A DNA stretch of 64,000 bases from Acidovorax sp. (GTDB taxonomy: Bacteria > Pseudomonadota > Gammaproteobacteria > Burkholderiales > Burkholderiaceae_C), in assembly GCF_021287135.1 (NCBI RefSeq), contig NZ_JAJTBB010000083.1:1-64000 (forward strand), in the 5' to 3' direction. The notes below the pieces were generated by a model. That model saw only the letters and a list, made by a program, of their open reading frames with translations. It did not search any database and was not told where the DNA came from. Of the stretch, positions 51,204 through 59,665 are shown piece after piece (within the stretch, counting starts at the first letter, position 1; the number at the start of each line of letters is the position of its first letter). The position numbers were made by a program, and so were the translations under genes.

Positions 51204-52370
51204 TCATTCCATCGACGGATCAATCAGCACCTTGGCCCCCGTGTTCCGCGCGCCGTAGAACGCAATTGCATCGGCGCTCAACGCCCCCGCCAGCGACACC
51301 GTGCGCGCATAGTGGCTGGCAAACGTCGTCTTCAACTCTGCAGCCACGCGCGCGCGCAGCGCCTGGGTGGCCTCCGGGCCAATCTTTTGCAGAAACGGAA
51401 ACAGCAGCCAGCCGCCCATGCCCCAGGCCATGCCAAAAGTGCGGTGCACTTCGGTGGGCCGCGTGTCCAGGTGGCCATACAGGTATACCTGTTTGTGCAC
51501 GGCCGATCCGTAGCGGCTGTACTCCTTGGCTGTGCGGTTGATGGCGGCTTCCATGCACTGCAGGATCTGCCCGGCCAGCGTGCCGCCACCCGTGGCGTCG
51601 AACGCAATGGTGGCCCCCGTGGCGGCCAGCGCGTCGGTCAGCTCGGCCATGAAGGTGGGCGCGCTGCTGTCGCACACATGCTGGGCACCCAGCCCGCGCA
51701 GCAGCGCCGCCTGCTCGGGCTTGCGCACGATGTTGACCAGGCCAATGCCGTCCTTCTGGCAAATCTTGAGCAGCATCTGGCCCAGGTTGCTGGCCGCGGC
51801 GGTGTGCACCAGCGCGGTGTGGCCCTCGCGCTTCATCGCCTCCACCATGCTCAGTGCCGTCAGCGGGTTCACAAAGCATGACGCGCCTTCGGCTGCCGTG
51901 GTGCCGGGCGGCAGCGGCAGGCACTGCGCCGCAGGCATGGCGCGGTACTGCGCATACATGGCACCGCCAATCACCGCCACCGTGCGGCCCAGCAGTGCCT
52001 GCGCGGCGGGCGATGCGCCGGCCGCCACCACCAGGCCCGCGCCCTCGTTGCCCACCGGCATGCTCTGGCCGATGCGCGCGGCCAGGCCGGGCAATGCGCG
52101 TTCGGGGATGCGGGCCGTGGCCACCGGCCGCTCGGCCGTGCCGGTGACCTGCACGGTGGACAGATCGGCCGGGCCCAGCAGCAAGCCAATGTCCGACGGA
52201 TTGATGGGCGTGGCCTGCACTTGGATCAGCACCTCGTCGGGCCCCGGCGTGGGCACGGGCGTGGGCTCCAGGCTGATCTGCAAGGTGCCGTCCGCAGTGA
52301 CGAGGGAGCGCAACTGCAGCGCGGTGGAAGGGATGTTGGCGAGGGTGGGGCTGGCGGTCATGGTTTGCAT
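51204..52370 (-). CDS. Zinc-type alcohol dehydrogenase / quinone oxidoreductase family enzyme
   Basis: A 388-residue medium-chain dehydrogenase/reductase. The N-terminal GroES-like domain is marked by LISLEPTPVPTPGPDEVLIQ-type sequence (seen as PTPGPDEVLIQVQATPINPS) and VGNEGAGLVVAAG. The Rossmann part includes ALVHTAAASNLGQMLLKICQ and FDATGGGTLAGQ. The structural zinc cysteines are absent, as in quinone reductase-like members. It probably reduces an enone or quinone with NAD(P)H. ATG 52361 is a possible start nine bases downstream. Confidence 0.87.
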   Translation of the reverse strand: MQTMTASPTLANIPSTALQLRSLVTADGTLQISLEPTPVPTPGPDEVLIQVQATPINPSDIGLLLGPADLSTVQVTGTAERPVATARIPERALPGLAARIGQSMPVGNEGAGLVVAAGASPAAQALLGRTVAVIGGAMYAQYRAMPAAQCLPLPPGTTAAEGASCFVNPLTALSMVEAMKREGHTALVHTAAASNLGQMLLKICQKDGIGLVNIVRKPEQAALLRGLGAQHVCDSSAPTFMAELTDALAATGATIAFDATGGGTLAGQILQCMEAAINRTAKEYSRYGSAVHKQVYLYGHLDTRPTEVHRTFGMAWGMGGWLLFPFLQKIGPEATQALRARVAAELKTTFASHYARTVSLAGALSADAIAFYGARNTGAKVLIDPSME

Positions 52371-52530
52371 CCGTTGAAACAAGACCCGCGCATTAGAACC
52401 CGGTGCGCTGCACCGCCACGGTCGCCCAGGCGGCTGCCGGTGGCTTGGTGGCTGCTGGCGGCTTCGGGTGCTTCTGGCGGCCATGCGCCGCACCGGGCCG
52501 GGCGGCGGCGTGCTGCACAACGCTGCGGAC

Positions 52531-53412
52531 TCAGCCGCGCGCACCCAACCCGCCCAGCGTCCGCACCACCTGCTCATACATCGCGTCCACCGCCGGCTGC
52601 CGCTGCGACACCTTGCTGCGTAGCACCGCCACGTGCATGGCGTCGAGCGGCGGCAGCTCAAACTCCGCCGGCAGGTTCTGCAGGATCTGCAAATGCGCCG
52701 GCACGCTGCAGCGCGTGAGCACCGCCACGGCCAAGCCGCTTTCCACCGCGGCCAGCTGGCCCGCCAGGCTGGGGCTGTGGTACACAAGGTGGTAGCCGCG
52801 CCGCCGCGTGCCCAGCGCAGCCAGCGTGGCCTGGCGTGCCATGCTGGTGGACTCGTACACCGCAATCGGCAGCGGGTCGCGCCGCCACACCTCGAACTGC
52901 GGCGAGCCCACCCACACCAGCGGCTCGTCAAACAGAAAGCGCCCGCGCTGCGGCTTGTCCTGCGAGACCAGGGCCAGGTCCAGCTCGCCCCGCGCCAGGC
53001 GCGGAATCAGCGAGGTGGACTGCTCGCACGTCAGCTCAATCTCCACCCCCTGGTACCGGTGCGCAAAACTCCGCAGCACCGGCGTGAGGTAGGCGCTGGC
53101 GTAGTCGTCCGGCACGCCCAGCCGCACCCGGCCCGCCAGCTGCGGGCCGAACAGCGCGGCATGCGCCTCGGCCTGCAGGTCCAGCACGCGGCGCGCGTAC
53201 GACAGCAGCTCGGCCCCCGCGGGCGTCACCTCCAGGTGGCGCGGCCCGCGCAGCAGCACGGGGCGGCCCAGCGCGGCCTCCAGCTTCTTGATCTGCATGC
53301 TGACGGCCGACTGCGAGCGGTGTACCAGCGGTGCCGCCCCCGAGAGCGAGCCTGCATCCACCACGGCCACAAAGGCGCGCAGCCAGTCGATCTGAAAGTC
53401 GGGGTAGTTCAT
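52531..53412 (-). CDS. LysR-family regulator
   Basis: A 293-residue LysR protein (DWLRAFVAVVDAGSLSGAAP, then HRSQSAVSMQIKKLEAALG). The effector domain opens with LAGRVRLGVPDDYASAYLTP. It lies upstream of the oxidoreductase gene on the same strand (160-base gap) and downstream of the monooxygenase gene. No divergent partner is present, so its targets are less obvious than for the other two LysR genes in the window. Confidence 0.92.
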   Translation of the reverse strand: MNYPDFQIDWLRAFVAVVDAGSLSGAAPLVHRSQSAVSMQIKKLEAALGRPVLLRGPRHLEVTPAGAELLSYARRVLDLQAEAHAALFGPQLAGRVRLGVPDDYASAYLTPVLRSFAHRYQGVEIELTCEQSTSLIPRLARGELDLALVSQDKPQRGRFLFDEPLVWVGSPQFEVWRRDPLPIAVYESTSMARQATLAALGTRRRGYHLVYHSPSLAGQLAAVESGLAVAVLTRCSVPAHLQILQNLPAEFELPPLDAMHVAVLRSKVSQRQPAVDAMYEQVVRTLGGLGARG

Positions 53413-53498
53413 GGGCGCAACGAAGGATCAGGAGGGCCGGGGGGCGGGGTGATTTTCAGGTCCGGCCCGCCGAGCCCGCAGGCGCGCGGCCGGGCACT

Positions 53499-53843
53499 CT
53501 ACGCAACCGCACGGTACAGGCCCAGGTCCGCCTCTGCCCCCAGCTGCTGCAAAAAGGCCTTGGGGTCAAAGCCCTCGGCGGCAAACTGGCGCTGCATGGC
53601 GGCTGCGGCCTGGTCCACCGAGGCCTGGTCCTGCCATTCCACCCAGGTCAGCACGTTGAACCGGCCCGGCCCGCCCAGTTGGGTCAACACCGTGGCATGC
53701 AGGCAGCCCGGCTGGGCCTGCAGCGTGGCTTGCAGGCGCTTCATTTGTGCAACAAATGCGTCCACCGCGTGGGCGGGCACGGTGAACTTGTCAACGCGGT
53801 AGAGGGCGGTGGTGGGGTGGTCTTTGGCGGCGGTGACGGGCAT
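53499..53843 (-). CDS. Antibiotic biosynthesis monooxygenase (ABM)-fold protein
   Basis: A 114-residue dimeric alpha+beta barrel protein. Marks are LYRVDKFTVPAHAVDAFVAQ, LQAQPGCLHATVLTQLG and FNVLTWVEWQDQASVDQAAA. The family includes heme-degrading and quinol monooxygenases and also non-catalytic members. The start at 53843 was chosen for family length; the frame extends upstream without similarity. It precedes the LysR gene on the same strand. Confidence 0.8.
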   Translation of the reverse strand: MPVTAAKDHPTTALYRVDKFTVPAHAVDAFVAQMKRLQATLQAQPGCLHATVLTQLGGPGRFNVLTWVEWQDQASVDQAAAAMQRQFAAEGFDPKAFLQQLGAEADLGLYRAVA

Positions 53844-54074
53844 GGGGGGCCTCGGCTTCAAGGGGTTGAACAGGTTCCAGGAGCCCGCTGGCGACTTTGG
53901 GGGGCGCCAACGGGGCTCGAAGGGGTGTGCCGTGGAGTCTAGAAGCTCAAGTGGGGTTGAGGTCAAGCGGGTGGCTCGGAGGCATCCGCGCCGGTGCATC
54001 ACCACCGCGGTATCTGCCCGTCGGGCAAGGGCGACCTTCCTTTACGGCCCGGCGACGGCAGGAGGCCACACAGC

Positions 54075-54089
54075 ATTCGATTATCGAAT
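54075..54089. promoter_or_regulatory. Palindrome upstream of the EamA exporter gene
   Basis: ATTCGATTATCGAAT is a 7-bp perfect inverted repeat with a one-base centre, lying 59 bases before the exporter start codon in an otherwise GC-rich 304-base gap (53844-54147). A second TTCGAT half-site follows at 54098. It is a plausible operator; the regulator is not identified. Confidence 0.55.
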
Positions 54090-54147
54090 GGTATCCGTTC
54101 GATTTATCCGTTTTACACAATGGCAACAAACCGCGAGCATCGGTGCC

Positions 54148-55086
54148 ATGAACTCCTCCAAAGCCGGTACGTCCCCGTCCTCCGTTCTTGCGGCTGTCCC
54201 ACCGCTCCCCGCCAGCACGCGCGAGCGCGACGGCCAGTGGCTGCTGATTGCCGGTGGCGTGCTGCTGGGCACCATCGGCGTGTTTGTGGAAGAGGCCGGC
54301 CAGCACCCGCTGGTCACCGTGTGGTTCCGCTGCGCCTTTGGCGCGCTGGCGCTCCTGGCGTGGTGCCTGGCCACGGGGCGGGGGCGCGAACTGCTGCTGA
54401 ACGGCCGCGCCCGCTGGGTGGCCTGCGCCACGGGCGTGCTCATGGTCATGAACTGGGCCTTGTTCTTTGCCGCCATCCCGCGCACCTCCATTGCCGTGGC
54501 CACAGTGGTGTTCCACATCCAGCCCATCTGGGTCATCGTGCTGGGTGCGCTTTTCTTGCGCGAAGCCGTCTCGCCCGCGCAGTGGCTCGCCACCCTGGCC
54601 GCGCTGGGCGGCCTGGTGCTGACCACCGGGCTGCTCGATGGCGCGGCCGCTGCGACCAGCGGTGGCGGGGACTACCTGGCCGGTGTGCTGCTGTGCCTCG
54701 GCGGCTCGCTCTGCTATGCGGGCGTGACGCTGCTGGCCAATACGCAAAAGGCCATCAGCCCCTATGCCATGGCCATGTGGCAATGCCTGGTGGGCACGGT
54801 GGCGCTGGCATGGGCGCCCTGGGTGCTGGGCTGGCCGCCGCTGGGCGCGGCCTGGGGCTGGCTGCTCGGCCTGGGCGTGCTGCACACGGGGCTGGCGTAC
54901 GTGGTGCTGTTTGCGGGCATGGCGCGGCTGGGGCTGGGGCGCATTGCGGTGCTGCAGTTTGTGTACCCGCTCACGGCGGTGCTGGTGGACTGGGCGGTGT
55001 ACGGCCGCACGCTCAGCCCCGTGCAGCTGGCCGGGGTGGGGCTGATGGCGGCTGCGCTGTGGACGCTGCGGCGGCCGTCGCGGTGA
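54148..55086 (+). CDS. EamA-family (DMT) transporter
   Basis: A 312-residue inner-membrane protein with ten helices in two EamA halves. Helices include LLIAGGVLLGTIGVFVEEAG, VACATGVLMVMNWALFFAAI and, in the second half, YLAGVLLCLGGSLCYAGVTL and IAVLQFVYPLTAVLVDWAVY. The segment IPRTSIAVATVVFHIQPIWV is typical of the family. Members export amino acids or other small metabolites; the substrate cannot be told. A palindromic operator candidate lies upstream. Confidence 0.9.
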   Translation: MNSSKAGTSPSSVLAAVPPLPASTRERDGQWLLIAGGVLLGTIGVFVEEAGQHPLVTVWFRCAFGALALLAWCLATGRGRELLLNGRARWVACATGVLMVMNWALFFAAIPRTSIAVATVVFHIQPIWVIVLGALFLREAVSPAQWLATLAALGGLVLTTGLLDGAAAATSGGGDYLAGVLLCLGGSLCYAGVTLLANTQKAISPYAMAMWQCLVGTVALAWAPWVLGWPPLGAAWGWLLGLGVLHTGLAYVVLFAGMARLGLGRIAVLQFVYPLTAVLVDWAVYGRTLSPVQLAGVGLMAAALWTLRRPSR

Positions 55087-55127
55087 CGCTCAAGGCCAGA
55101 CCGGGGAGCTGCCGCGGTGGCGCGACC

Positions 55128-56138
55128 TCAGTCCGCTGACGCGTCGGTCCGCTGCAAGTGCCGCTGGAAGAAGCCCACCACCTGCGCGTTGAATGCCTGG
55201 TGGAAGGCCGCACGGTCGAAGCCCGGGGCGTCGCGGCAGATATCGGGTGCGGCATCGGCCAAGGCCGGTGAGCAGGGCGCCAGAAAGGCAAAGTGCCCTG
55301 CGGCCGCTGCCACATGCCAGTCGGGCGGCTGCGGCAGGCCGTCGCGCGCGGCCTGCACGCTCGGCAGCGTCACGCCGTCTCCACCCAGCTCCGAGGCCCA
55401 CAGCTGCACGGGCGTGCTGACCTTCCCCAGCCCTTTGGCGTCGAACACGCTCAACGGGTCCACGATGACCGCCGCCCGGATGCGCGGGTCGGGCGCGGGC
55501 GTGGCGGGAATTTCGTTGCGCCGGATCTCGCCGCACAAGGGCCGCGTGGACAGGGGTGGACACAGGTCTGGGCGCAGTGTCCAGTCCGGCACCGCGCCCA
55601 GGGCCACCAGGCCCGTGTAGCCGCCGCGCGAATAGCCAAAAAATCCCACCTTGCCCGCGTCCAGCTGCGCACGCTGGGGCCAGGTGCCCAGCATGTAGTC
55701 CGCCAGCCGCTTCATGTCCACCGGCCGCGTGGCAAAGGCCGAGAGGTGGCCTTGGCGGTTTGCATCCTGGAAGCTGTCGCCAGGATGGTTGATGGCCGCC
55801 ACCACATAGCCCGCATCGGCCAGCGCCGCCGCCGTGTCGTGATGGCCCAGGGCCGAGCCGCCCGAACCATGCGACACCAGCACCAGCGGCAACTGCGTGC
55901 CGTTCACGGGGCAGTCGCGCGTGCCCTCGATGACCAGCGGCGCCAGCACCAGGCGCTCTGCCGTGGCGCTGCAGGGCGACCACACGGCACCGCGCAGCGC
56001 GGGCCCGTCCGGGCCTGCCGGCACGTTGATGAAGCTGACGCCCGCCGCGTGGGCCGCGGTGCCCCCCAGGCAGCAGGCGGCCAGCACAAGCCGGCAAAGG
56101 GGGTGGCGCCAGTCCGGCGTCGTGCAAAAAGTCATCAT
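55128..56138 (-). CDS. Exported alpha/beta hydrolase
   Basis: A 336-residue hydrolase with a signal peptide (LCRLVLAACCLGGTAAHA). The oxyanion region is LVLVSHGSGGSALGH; the nucleophile elbow is GFFGYSRGGYTGL (G-Y-S-R-G); a C-terminal His is in AAAGHFAFLAP. The fold resembles dienelactone hydrolase and lipase/chlorophyllase-like proteins. It is the second gene of a pair with the AraC regulator, whose stop codon overlaps its start by four bases. Substrate unknown, probably an ester. Confidence 0.85.
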   Translation of the reverse strand: MMTFCTTPDWRHPLCRLVLAACCLGGTAAHAAGVSFINVPAGPDGPALRGAVWSPCSATAERLVLAPLVIEGTRDCPVNGTQLPLVLVSHGSGGSALGHHDTAAALADAGYVVAAINHPGDSFQDANRQGHLSAFATRPVDMKRLADYMLGTWPQRAQLDAGKVGFFGYSRGGYTGLVALGAVPDWTLRPDLCPPLSTRPLCGEIRRNEIPATPAPDPRIRAAVIVDPLSVFDAKGLGKVSTPVQLWASELGGDGVTLPSVQAARDGLPQPPDWHVAAAAGHFAFLAPCSPALADAAPDICRDAPGFDRAAFHQAFNAQVVGFFQRHLQRTDASAD

Positions 56139-57007
56139 GCTGTGCGGCCCGCGGGGCGGATGGGAATGAGCAGGTCGGTGCGCAGCGCCTGCGGCGCCGC
56201 GTCGCGGGGCGAGTTCAGGTAGTGCTCCAGCACGGGCCGGTCGTCCGGCTCGTAGCCACTGGCAGGCAGCCAGCGCGTGTGCAGTGCCGCGAGTGCTGCG
56301 TTGATGCGCGCATAGGGCCCCGCCAGTGTGTGGCGGGCGTACAGCCCTGCGGGAATGTGCAGCGTCTCCAGCCCGCCACCCAGGGCGCCGCCGCCATCGA
56401 CCACCGCGGCCGCGTAATAGCGAAAGCCCGCGGGGTCGTCCGGGTCGCCGTAGGAGGCGCCCAGCCGTTCGGTGGTGCGGGCGCCGCATTGCAGGTACAG
56501 CCGCCGCTGCGTGTGCGGGATGGTGGCGGGCGGACCCGTGTGGCGCAGCGCCTGCACATGCTGCGCCGGCCGCTCCACCAACTGCACTGCCAGTGCCGCC
56601 GGGGCATAAGCACTGCCGCTGCGGGATGGCCCGGCGCACGCATCCAGCGCCACCCGGTGCATGTCGCGCTGAAAGGCGCGTGGCGACTGCCCTGTGAACT
56701 GACTGAACGCGCGGGTGAAGGCCTGCGGGCTGTCGTAGCCCACCTCCAGCGCCACCTGCGTGATGCTTTGCCCGCCTTGCTCCAGCAACCGCGTGGCCAG
56801 AGCGAGACGCACGCGGCGCACCGTGGCGGCCACGGTTTCGCCCGCGATGCTGCTGTAGACGCGGTGGAAGTGGAAAGGGGAAAAGTGGGCAATGGCGGCC
56901 AGGTCCTCCAGCCGATGCGCTGCCAGCGGGTGCGCCACGATGTGGGCGATCACGCGGGCCACGCGGTCGCGGTAGTTCTGTTCTGCGCGCGGGTCCAGGC
57001 TCGTCAT
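56135..57007 (-). CDS. AraC-family regulator with GyrI-like effector domain
   Basis: A 290-residue protein. The N-terminal 110 residues carry two AraC helix-turn-helix motifs (DLAAIAHFSPFHFHRVYSSI and VALEVGYDSPQAFTRAFSQF). The C-terminal 150 residues are a GyrI-like small-molecule-binding domain (ETLHIPAGLYARHTLAGPYA, LPASGYEPDDRPVLEHYLN). This is the Rob/SoxS-like architecture with an effector domain. It is translationally coupled to the exported hydrolase gene and probably regulates the pair. Confidence 0.9.
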   Translation of the reverse strand: MTSLDPRAEQNYRDRVARVIAHIVAHPLAAHRLEDLAAIAHFSPFHFHRVYSSIAGETVAATVRRVRLALATRLLEQGGQSITQVALEVGYDSPQAFTRAFSQFTGQSPRAFQRDMHRVALDACAGPSRSGSAYAPAALAVQLVERPAQHVQALRHTGPPATIPHTQRRLYLQCGARTTERLGASYGDPDDPAGFRYYAAAVVDGGGALGGGLETLHIPAGLYARHTLAGPYARINAALAALHTRWLPASGYEPDDRPVLEHYLNSPRDAAPQALRTDLLIPIRPAGRTA

Positions 57008-57108
57008 GGCCGCAGAGTGTGCCGCAGCTTGCGCGTGGGTACTTAGCCGATCTTGCTACTTTGAAGTCTGCGAGCGGCGATGGTTGGCTCGGTATCCATC
57101 CTCTCTAC

Positions 57109-57145
57109 CGTTCACGCTGAGCCTGTCGAAGCGCCGCGCAAGGCT
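57109..57145. repeat. Dispersed repeat B, copy 2
   Basis: CCGTTCACGCTGAGCCTGTC followed by GAAGCGCCGCGCAAGGC. It shares the core with 51133 and 58731. It lies between the AraC and reductase genes. Confidence 0.7.
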
Positions 57146-57165
57146 TCCCTTTCTACCCTGTGGAG

Positions 57166-58128
57166 CTACTGCCCAAACACCAGCGCCTGGTGCACCCCCA
57201 CGCCCGCCAGCACGCCTTCGGCCGAGGCCAGCGTGGCGTTGTGGCGCATCAGTGTGAGGTCGCCTGCGGCATACACGCCGGGCACGGTGGTCATCCGGGT
57301 GTTTGCGTCGGTGCGGAGGTACGGGCCCATGGGGCCTTCGTCGAACGCGCAGCCCAGCTGCTCGGCCAGCGGGCTGGCGGGGCGGGTGGTGGCGGCCACA
57401 TACAGCGCAGCCAGCGGCACCAAGCGCGCATCACTGCCGCCGGTGGCCTGCAGCCGCACGCCCTGCAGCGCCTGGCCCGGGCCTTCCAGCGCAGCGATGG
57501 GCGCGGGCTCGATGGTTATGCCCAGCGCCTGCAGCCGCTCGCGCTCGGCGCTCTCCAGCGTGGTGTCGCCGTTCAGGAAGAGGGTGGTCGGGCCCCAGTC
57601 GGCAATCAGCTGCGCGTGCAGGGCCGAGCCTGCCGAGTGGTACAGCACGCCCAGCCGCTGGCCTGCAAACTCGTAGCCATGGCAATACGGGCAGTGCAAC
57701 ACCGTGGCGCCCCAGCGCTCGCGCAAGCCCGCAATCTCGGGCAGGCCATCTTGCACGCCATAGGCCAGCACCAGCTTGTGGGCTTCCAGGTGTGTGCCAT
57801 CGTCCAGCACCACCACAAAACCGTTCTCCGGCGACCCCGCGCTGTGCTGCGCCGTGGCCGACACCGCCGTGCCCTGCACAAAGCGCACCGTGGGGTAGGC
57901 CGCCAGCTTGCGCCGGGCCTGCTCGATCATCGCCAGCGGCGGCTCGCCGTCTTGCCCGAAGAAACCGTGCGACGCTGCCGCAAACCGGTTGCGCGGCTGG
58001 CCGGCATCCACCACGCACACCCGCCGCCGGGCGCGCGCCAGCTGCATTGCGGCCGACAGGCCGGCAAAGCTGCCGCCGATCACGATCACCTCATACGCCT
58101 GGGTGTTTGTCATTGCTGCTGTCGCCAT
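57166..58128 (-). CDS. Thioredoxin-reductase-like FAD/NAD(P) oxidoreductase
   Basis: A 320-residue flavoprotein. The FAD-binding GxGxxA-type motif is VIVIGGSFAGLSAAMQLAR, and the redox pair is CPYC in LHCPYCHGYEF. A second dinucleotide site is present and the end GVYAAGDL is family-typical. ATG 58128 has an AAGGAG site. The NAD(P) site is altered: the second glycine-rich motif reads GVLYHSAG. It overlaps the Rrf2 gene by 38 bases, so the pair is co-translated. It may use a thiol substrate other than thioredoxin. Confidence 0.88.
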   Translation of the reverse strand: MATAAMTNTQAYEVIVIGGSFAGLSAAMQLARARRRVCVVDAGQPRNRFAAASHGFFGQDGEPPLAMIEQARRKLAAYPTVRFVQGTAVSATAQHSAGSPENGFVVVLDDGTHLEAHKLVLAYGVQDGLPEIAGLRERWGATVLHCPYCHGYEFAGQRLGVLYHSAGSALHAQLIADWGPTTLFLNGDTTLESAERERLQALGITIEPAPIAALEGPGQALQGVRLQATGGSDARLVPLAALYVAATTRPASPLAEQLGCAFDEGPMGPYLRTDANTRMTTVPGVYAAGDLTLMRHNATLASAEGVLAGVGVHQALVFGQ

Positions 58129-58579
58129 GCTCCATCTCCTTGTGTCCGTGGCACCCGGCCACCATGCGTTCATGAAACTCGGCCGACAGCTGCGCTAGCG
58201 TCACCTCGCCCAACCGCGCCAGCAGCGCCTCTTCGGCCGCCTGGTAGGCGCCCGTCAGCGCGCGGTTCACCGCTTGTTCGACGATGCAGCCGGGACTTTC
58301 CACGCGGTTGCCCACCGCCAGCAGCGTGGGCGCGCCCAGCGCCTCGTAGATGTCGCGCAGCGTGATGTCGGTGAGCGGGCACGACAGCACCCACCCGCCG
58401 CCATGCCCCTTGGCCGACGACACAAAGCCCGCATACCGCAGCCCCGCCATCAGGCGGCGCACCACCACCGGGTTGGTCTGCATGGCCTGCGCCATGGCCT
58501 CGGACGTGGCGGGCCCCTCCATCTCTGCCATGTGCAGCAGCGCGTGGAGAACATTGGAAAGTCGGCTATCTCGTTTCAT
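58091..58579 (-). CDS. Rrf2-family regulator
   Basis: A 162-residue Rrf2 protein: winged HTH SRLSNVLHALLHMAEM with TSEAMAQAMQTNPVVVRRLM and the wing GFVSSAKGHGGGWVL. One possible metal-ligand Cys lies in the middle (SPGCIVEQAV) and a Cys-His pair near the end (GCHGHKEMEH). Members respond to nitric oxide, redox or iron-sulfur state. It precedes and overlaps the thioredoxin-reductase-like gene and probably controls it. Confidence 0.9.
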   Translation of the reverse strand: MKRDSRLSNVLHALLHMAEMEGPATSEAMAQAMQTNPVVVRRLMAGLRYAGFVSSAKGHGGGWVLSCPLTDITLRDIYEALGAPTLLAVGNRVESPGCIVEQAVNRALTGAYQAAEEALLARLGEVTLAQLSAEFHERMVAGCHGHKEMEHGDSSNDKHPGV

Positions 58580-58640
58580 ATAACATTAAAAGTTGCGTGA
58601 TGCTAGCATGCAACCAGAAACAGTGCTTGGGCACGCCCAG

Positions 58641-58708
58641 AAAGCTACTAAATTGATAGCTGCTGGCGCTTGATGAATAAGCGCTAGAGGTCAATTTGGC
58701 TTGATTTC
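58641..58708. repeat. Dispersed repeat A, copy 6 (best preserved)
   Basis: AAGCTACTAAATTGATAGCT continues as GCTGGCGCTTGATGAATAAG and CGCTAGAGGTCAATTTGG. GCGCTT and AAGCGC inside it form a dyad. This copy best defines the consensus. Confidence 0.8.
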
Positions 58709-58730
58709 TGCGACACGTTGCCCACCACCA

Positions 58731-58772
58731 ACCATTCGGGTTGAGCCTGTCGAAACCTTGCGCGGGCTTGGC
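58731..58772. repeat. Dispersed repeat B, copy 3
   Basis: CCATTCGGGTTGAGCCTGTC followed by GAAACCTTGCGCGGGCTTGG. It lies 22 bases after repeat A copy 6, so the two families are adjacent here. Confidence 0.65.
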
Positions 58773-58830
58773 AAACCGGCGGACCCAGCCCATCGCCAAC
58801 CGTCGCCCCCACCGCACACCAGACCACACC

Positions 58831-59565
58831 ATGACCCATCCCGCCGCATCCCCCTTCACCGACCCCACCGCCGTCGCCCGCTACGCCGAAGGCCCCCGCC
58901 GCAACGTGCCCGGCTACGACAGCCTGCTGCGCATGTCCCGCATCCTCCTGGCCGAGCGCGTGCCCGCCAACGGCCGCGTGCTGGTGGTGGGCGCAGGCGG
59001 CGGGCTGGAGCTGGAAGACATGGCGCTGGCGCACCCTGGCTGGCGGTTCGACGGCGTGGACCCCAGCCAGCCCATGCTGGACCTGGCGGCGCAGCGGCTG
59101 CAAAGCGCGGGCGTGCCCGGCGACCGCGTGGGGCTGCACCACGGCTACGTGCAGAGCGCACCGGCCGGGCCGTTTGATGGCGCGACGTGCTTGCTGACTT
59201 TTCACTTTGTGCCGCGCGAGCAGCGAGTGCCCATGCTGGCCGAGATCCGGCGGCGGCTCAAGCCCGGGGCGCCGCTGGTGGTAGCGCATCTGAGCGTGGC
59301 GGATGGTGCAGGCTCTGGTGGAGAGGGCGGGGCAGGGGAGCGCGATCTGTGGCTGTCGCGCTATGCCGCGTTTCAGGTGGCGTCCGGCGTGCCGCCGGAG
59401 CATGCGGCCAGGGCCCGGGACAAGGTGGCTGCGGAGCTGGCGGTGCTGACGCCGGAGGAGGATGAGGCGGTTTTGAGGGACGCGGGCTTCAGCGATGTGC
59501 GGATGTTTTATATGGGGTTTGCGTTTCGAGGGTGGGTGGTTCGATCATGTGGAGAGAGTGAGTAG
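58831..59565 (+). CDS. Class I SAM-dependent methyltransferase
   Basis: A 244-residue methyltransferase. Motif I is VLVVGAGGGLELEDMA and motif II is FDGVDPSQPMLDLA. Later strands include GATCLLTFHFVPREQRVPML and an LKPGAPLVVAHLS segment. The last 90 residues are helical with a Gly-rich insert. The family acts on small molecules or cofactors; the substrate is unknown. It stands alone after the repeats. Confidence 0.88.
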   Translation: MTHPAASPFTDPTAVARYAEGPRRNVPGYDSLLRMSRILLAERVPANGRVLVVGAGGGLELEDMALAHPGWRFDGVDPSQPMLDLAAQRLQSAGVPGDRVGLHHGYVQSAPAGPFDGATCLLTFHFVPREQRVPMLAEIRRRLKPGAPLVVAHLSVADGAGSGGEGGAGERDLWLSRYAAFQVASGVPPEHAARARDKVAAELAVLTPEEDEAVLRDAGFSDVRMFYMGFAFRGWVVRSCGESE

Positions 59566-59615
59566 TAGATGTTGGTATCGAGCGACGACTCGGTTTTCCT
59601 TTTGCTTTCGCGAAT

Positions 59616-59634
59616 TTGTCAAGTATCCTGACAA
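59616..59634. promoter_or_regulatory. Inverted repeat before the low-GC orphan gene
   Basis: TTGTCA and TGACAA flank a seven-base spacer, 31 bases before the orphan gene start. TTGTCA could also serve as a -35 element. Low-confidence operator or promoter candidate. Confidence 0.4.
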
Positions 59635-59665
59635 CACTGTGTGCGAAGATGGATAAGGGCTTGTT

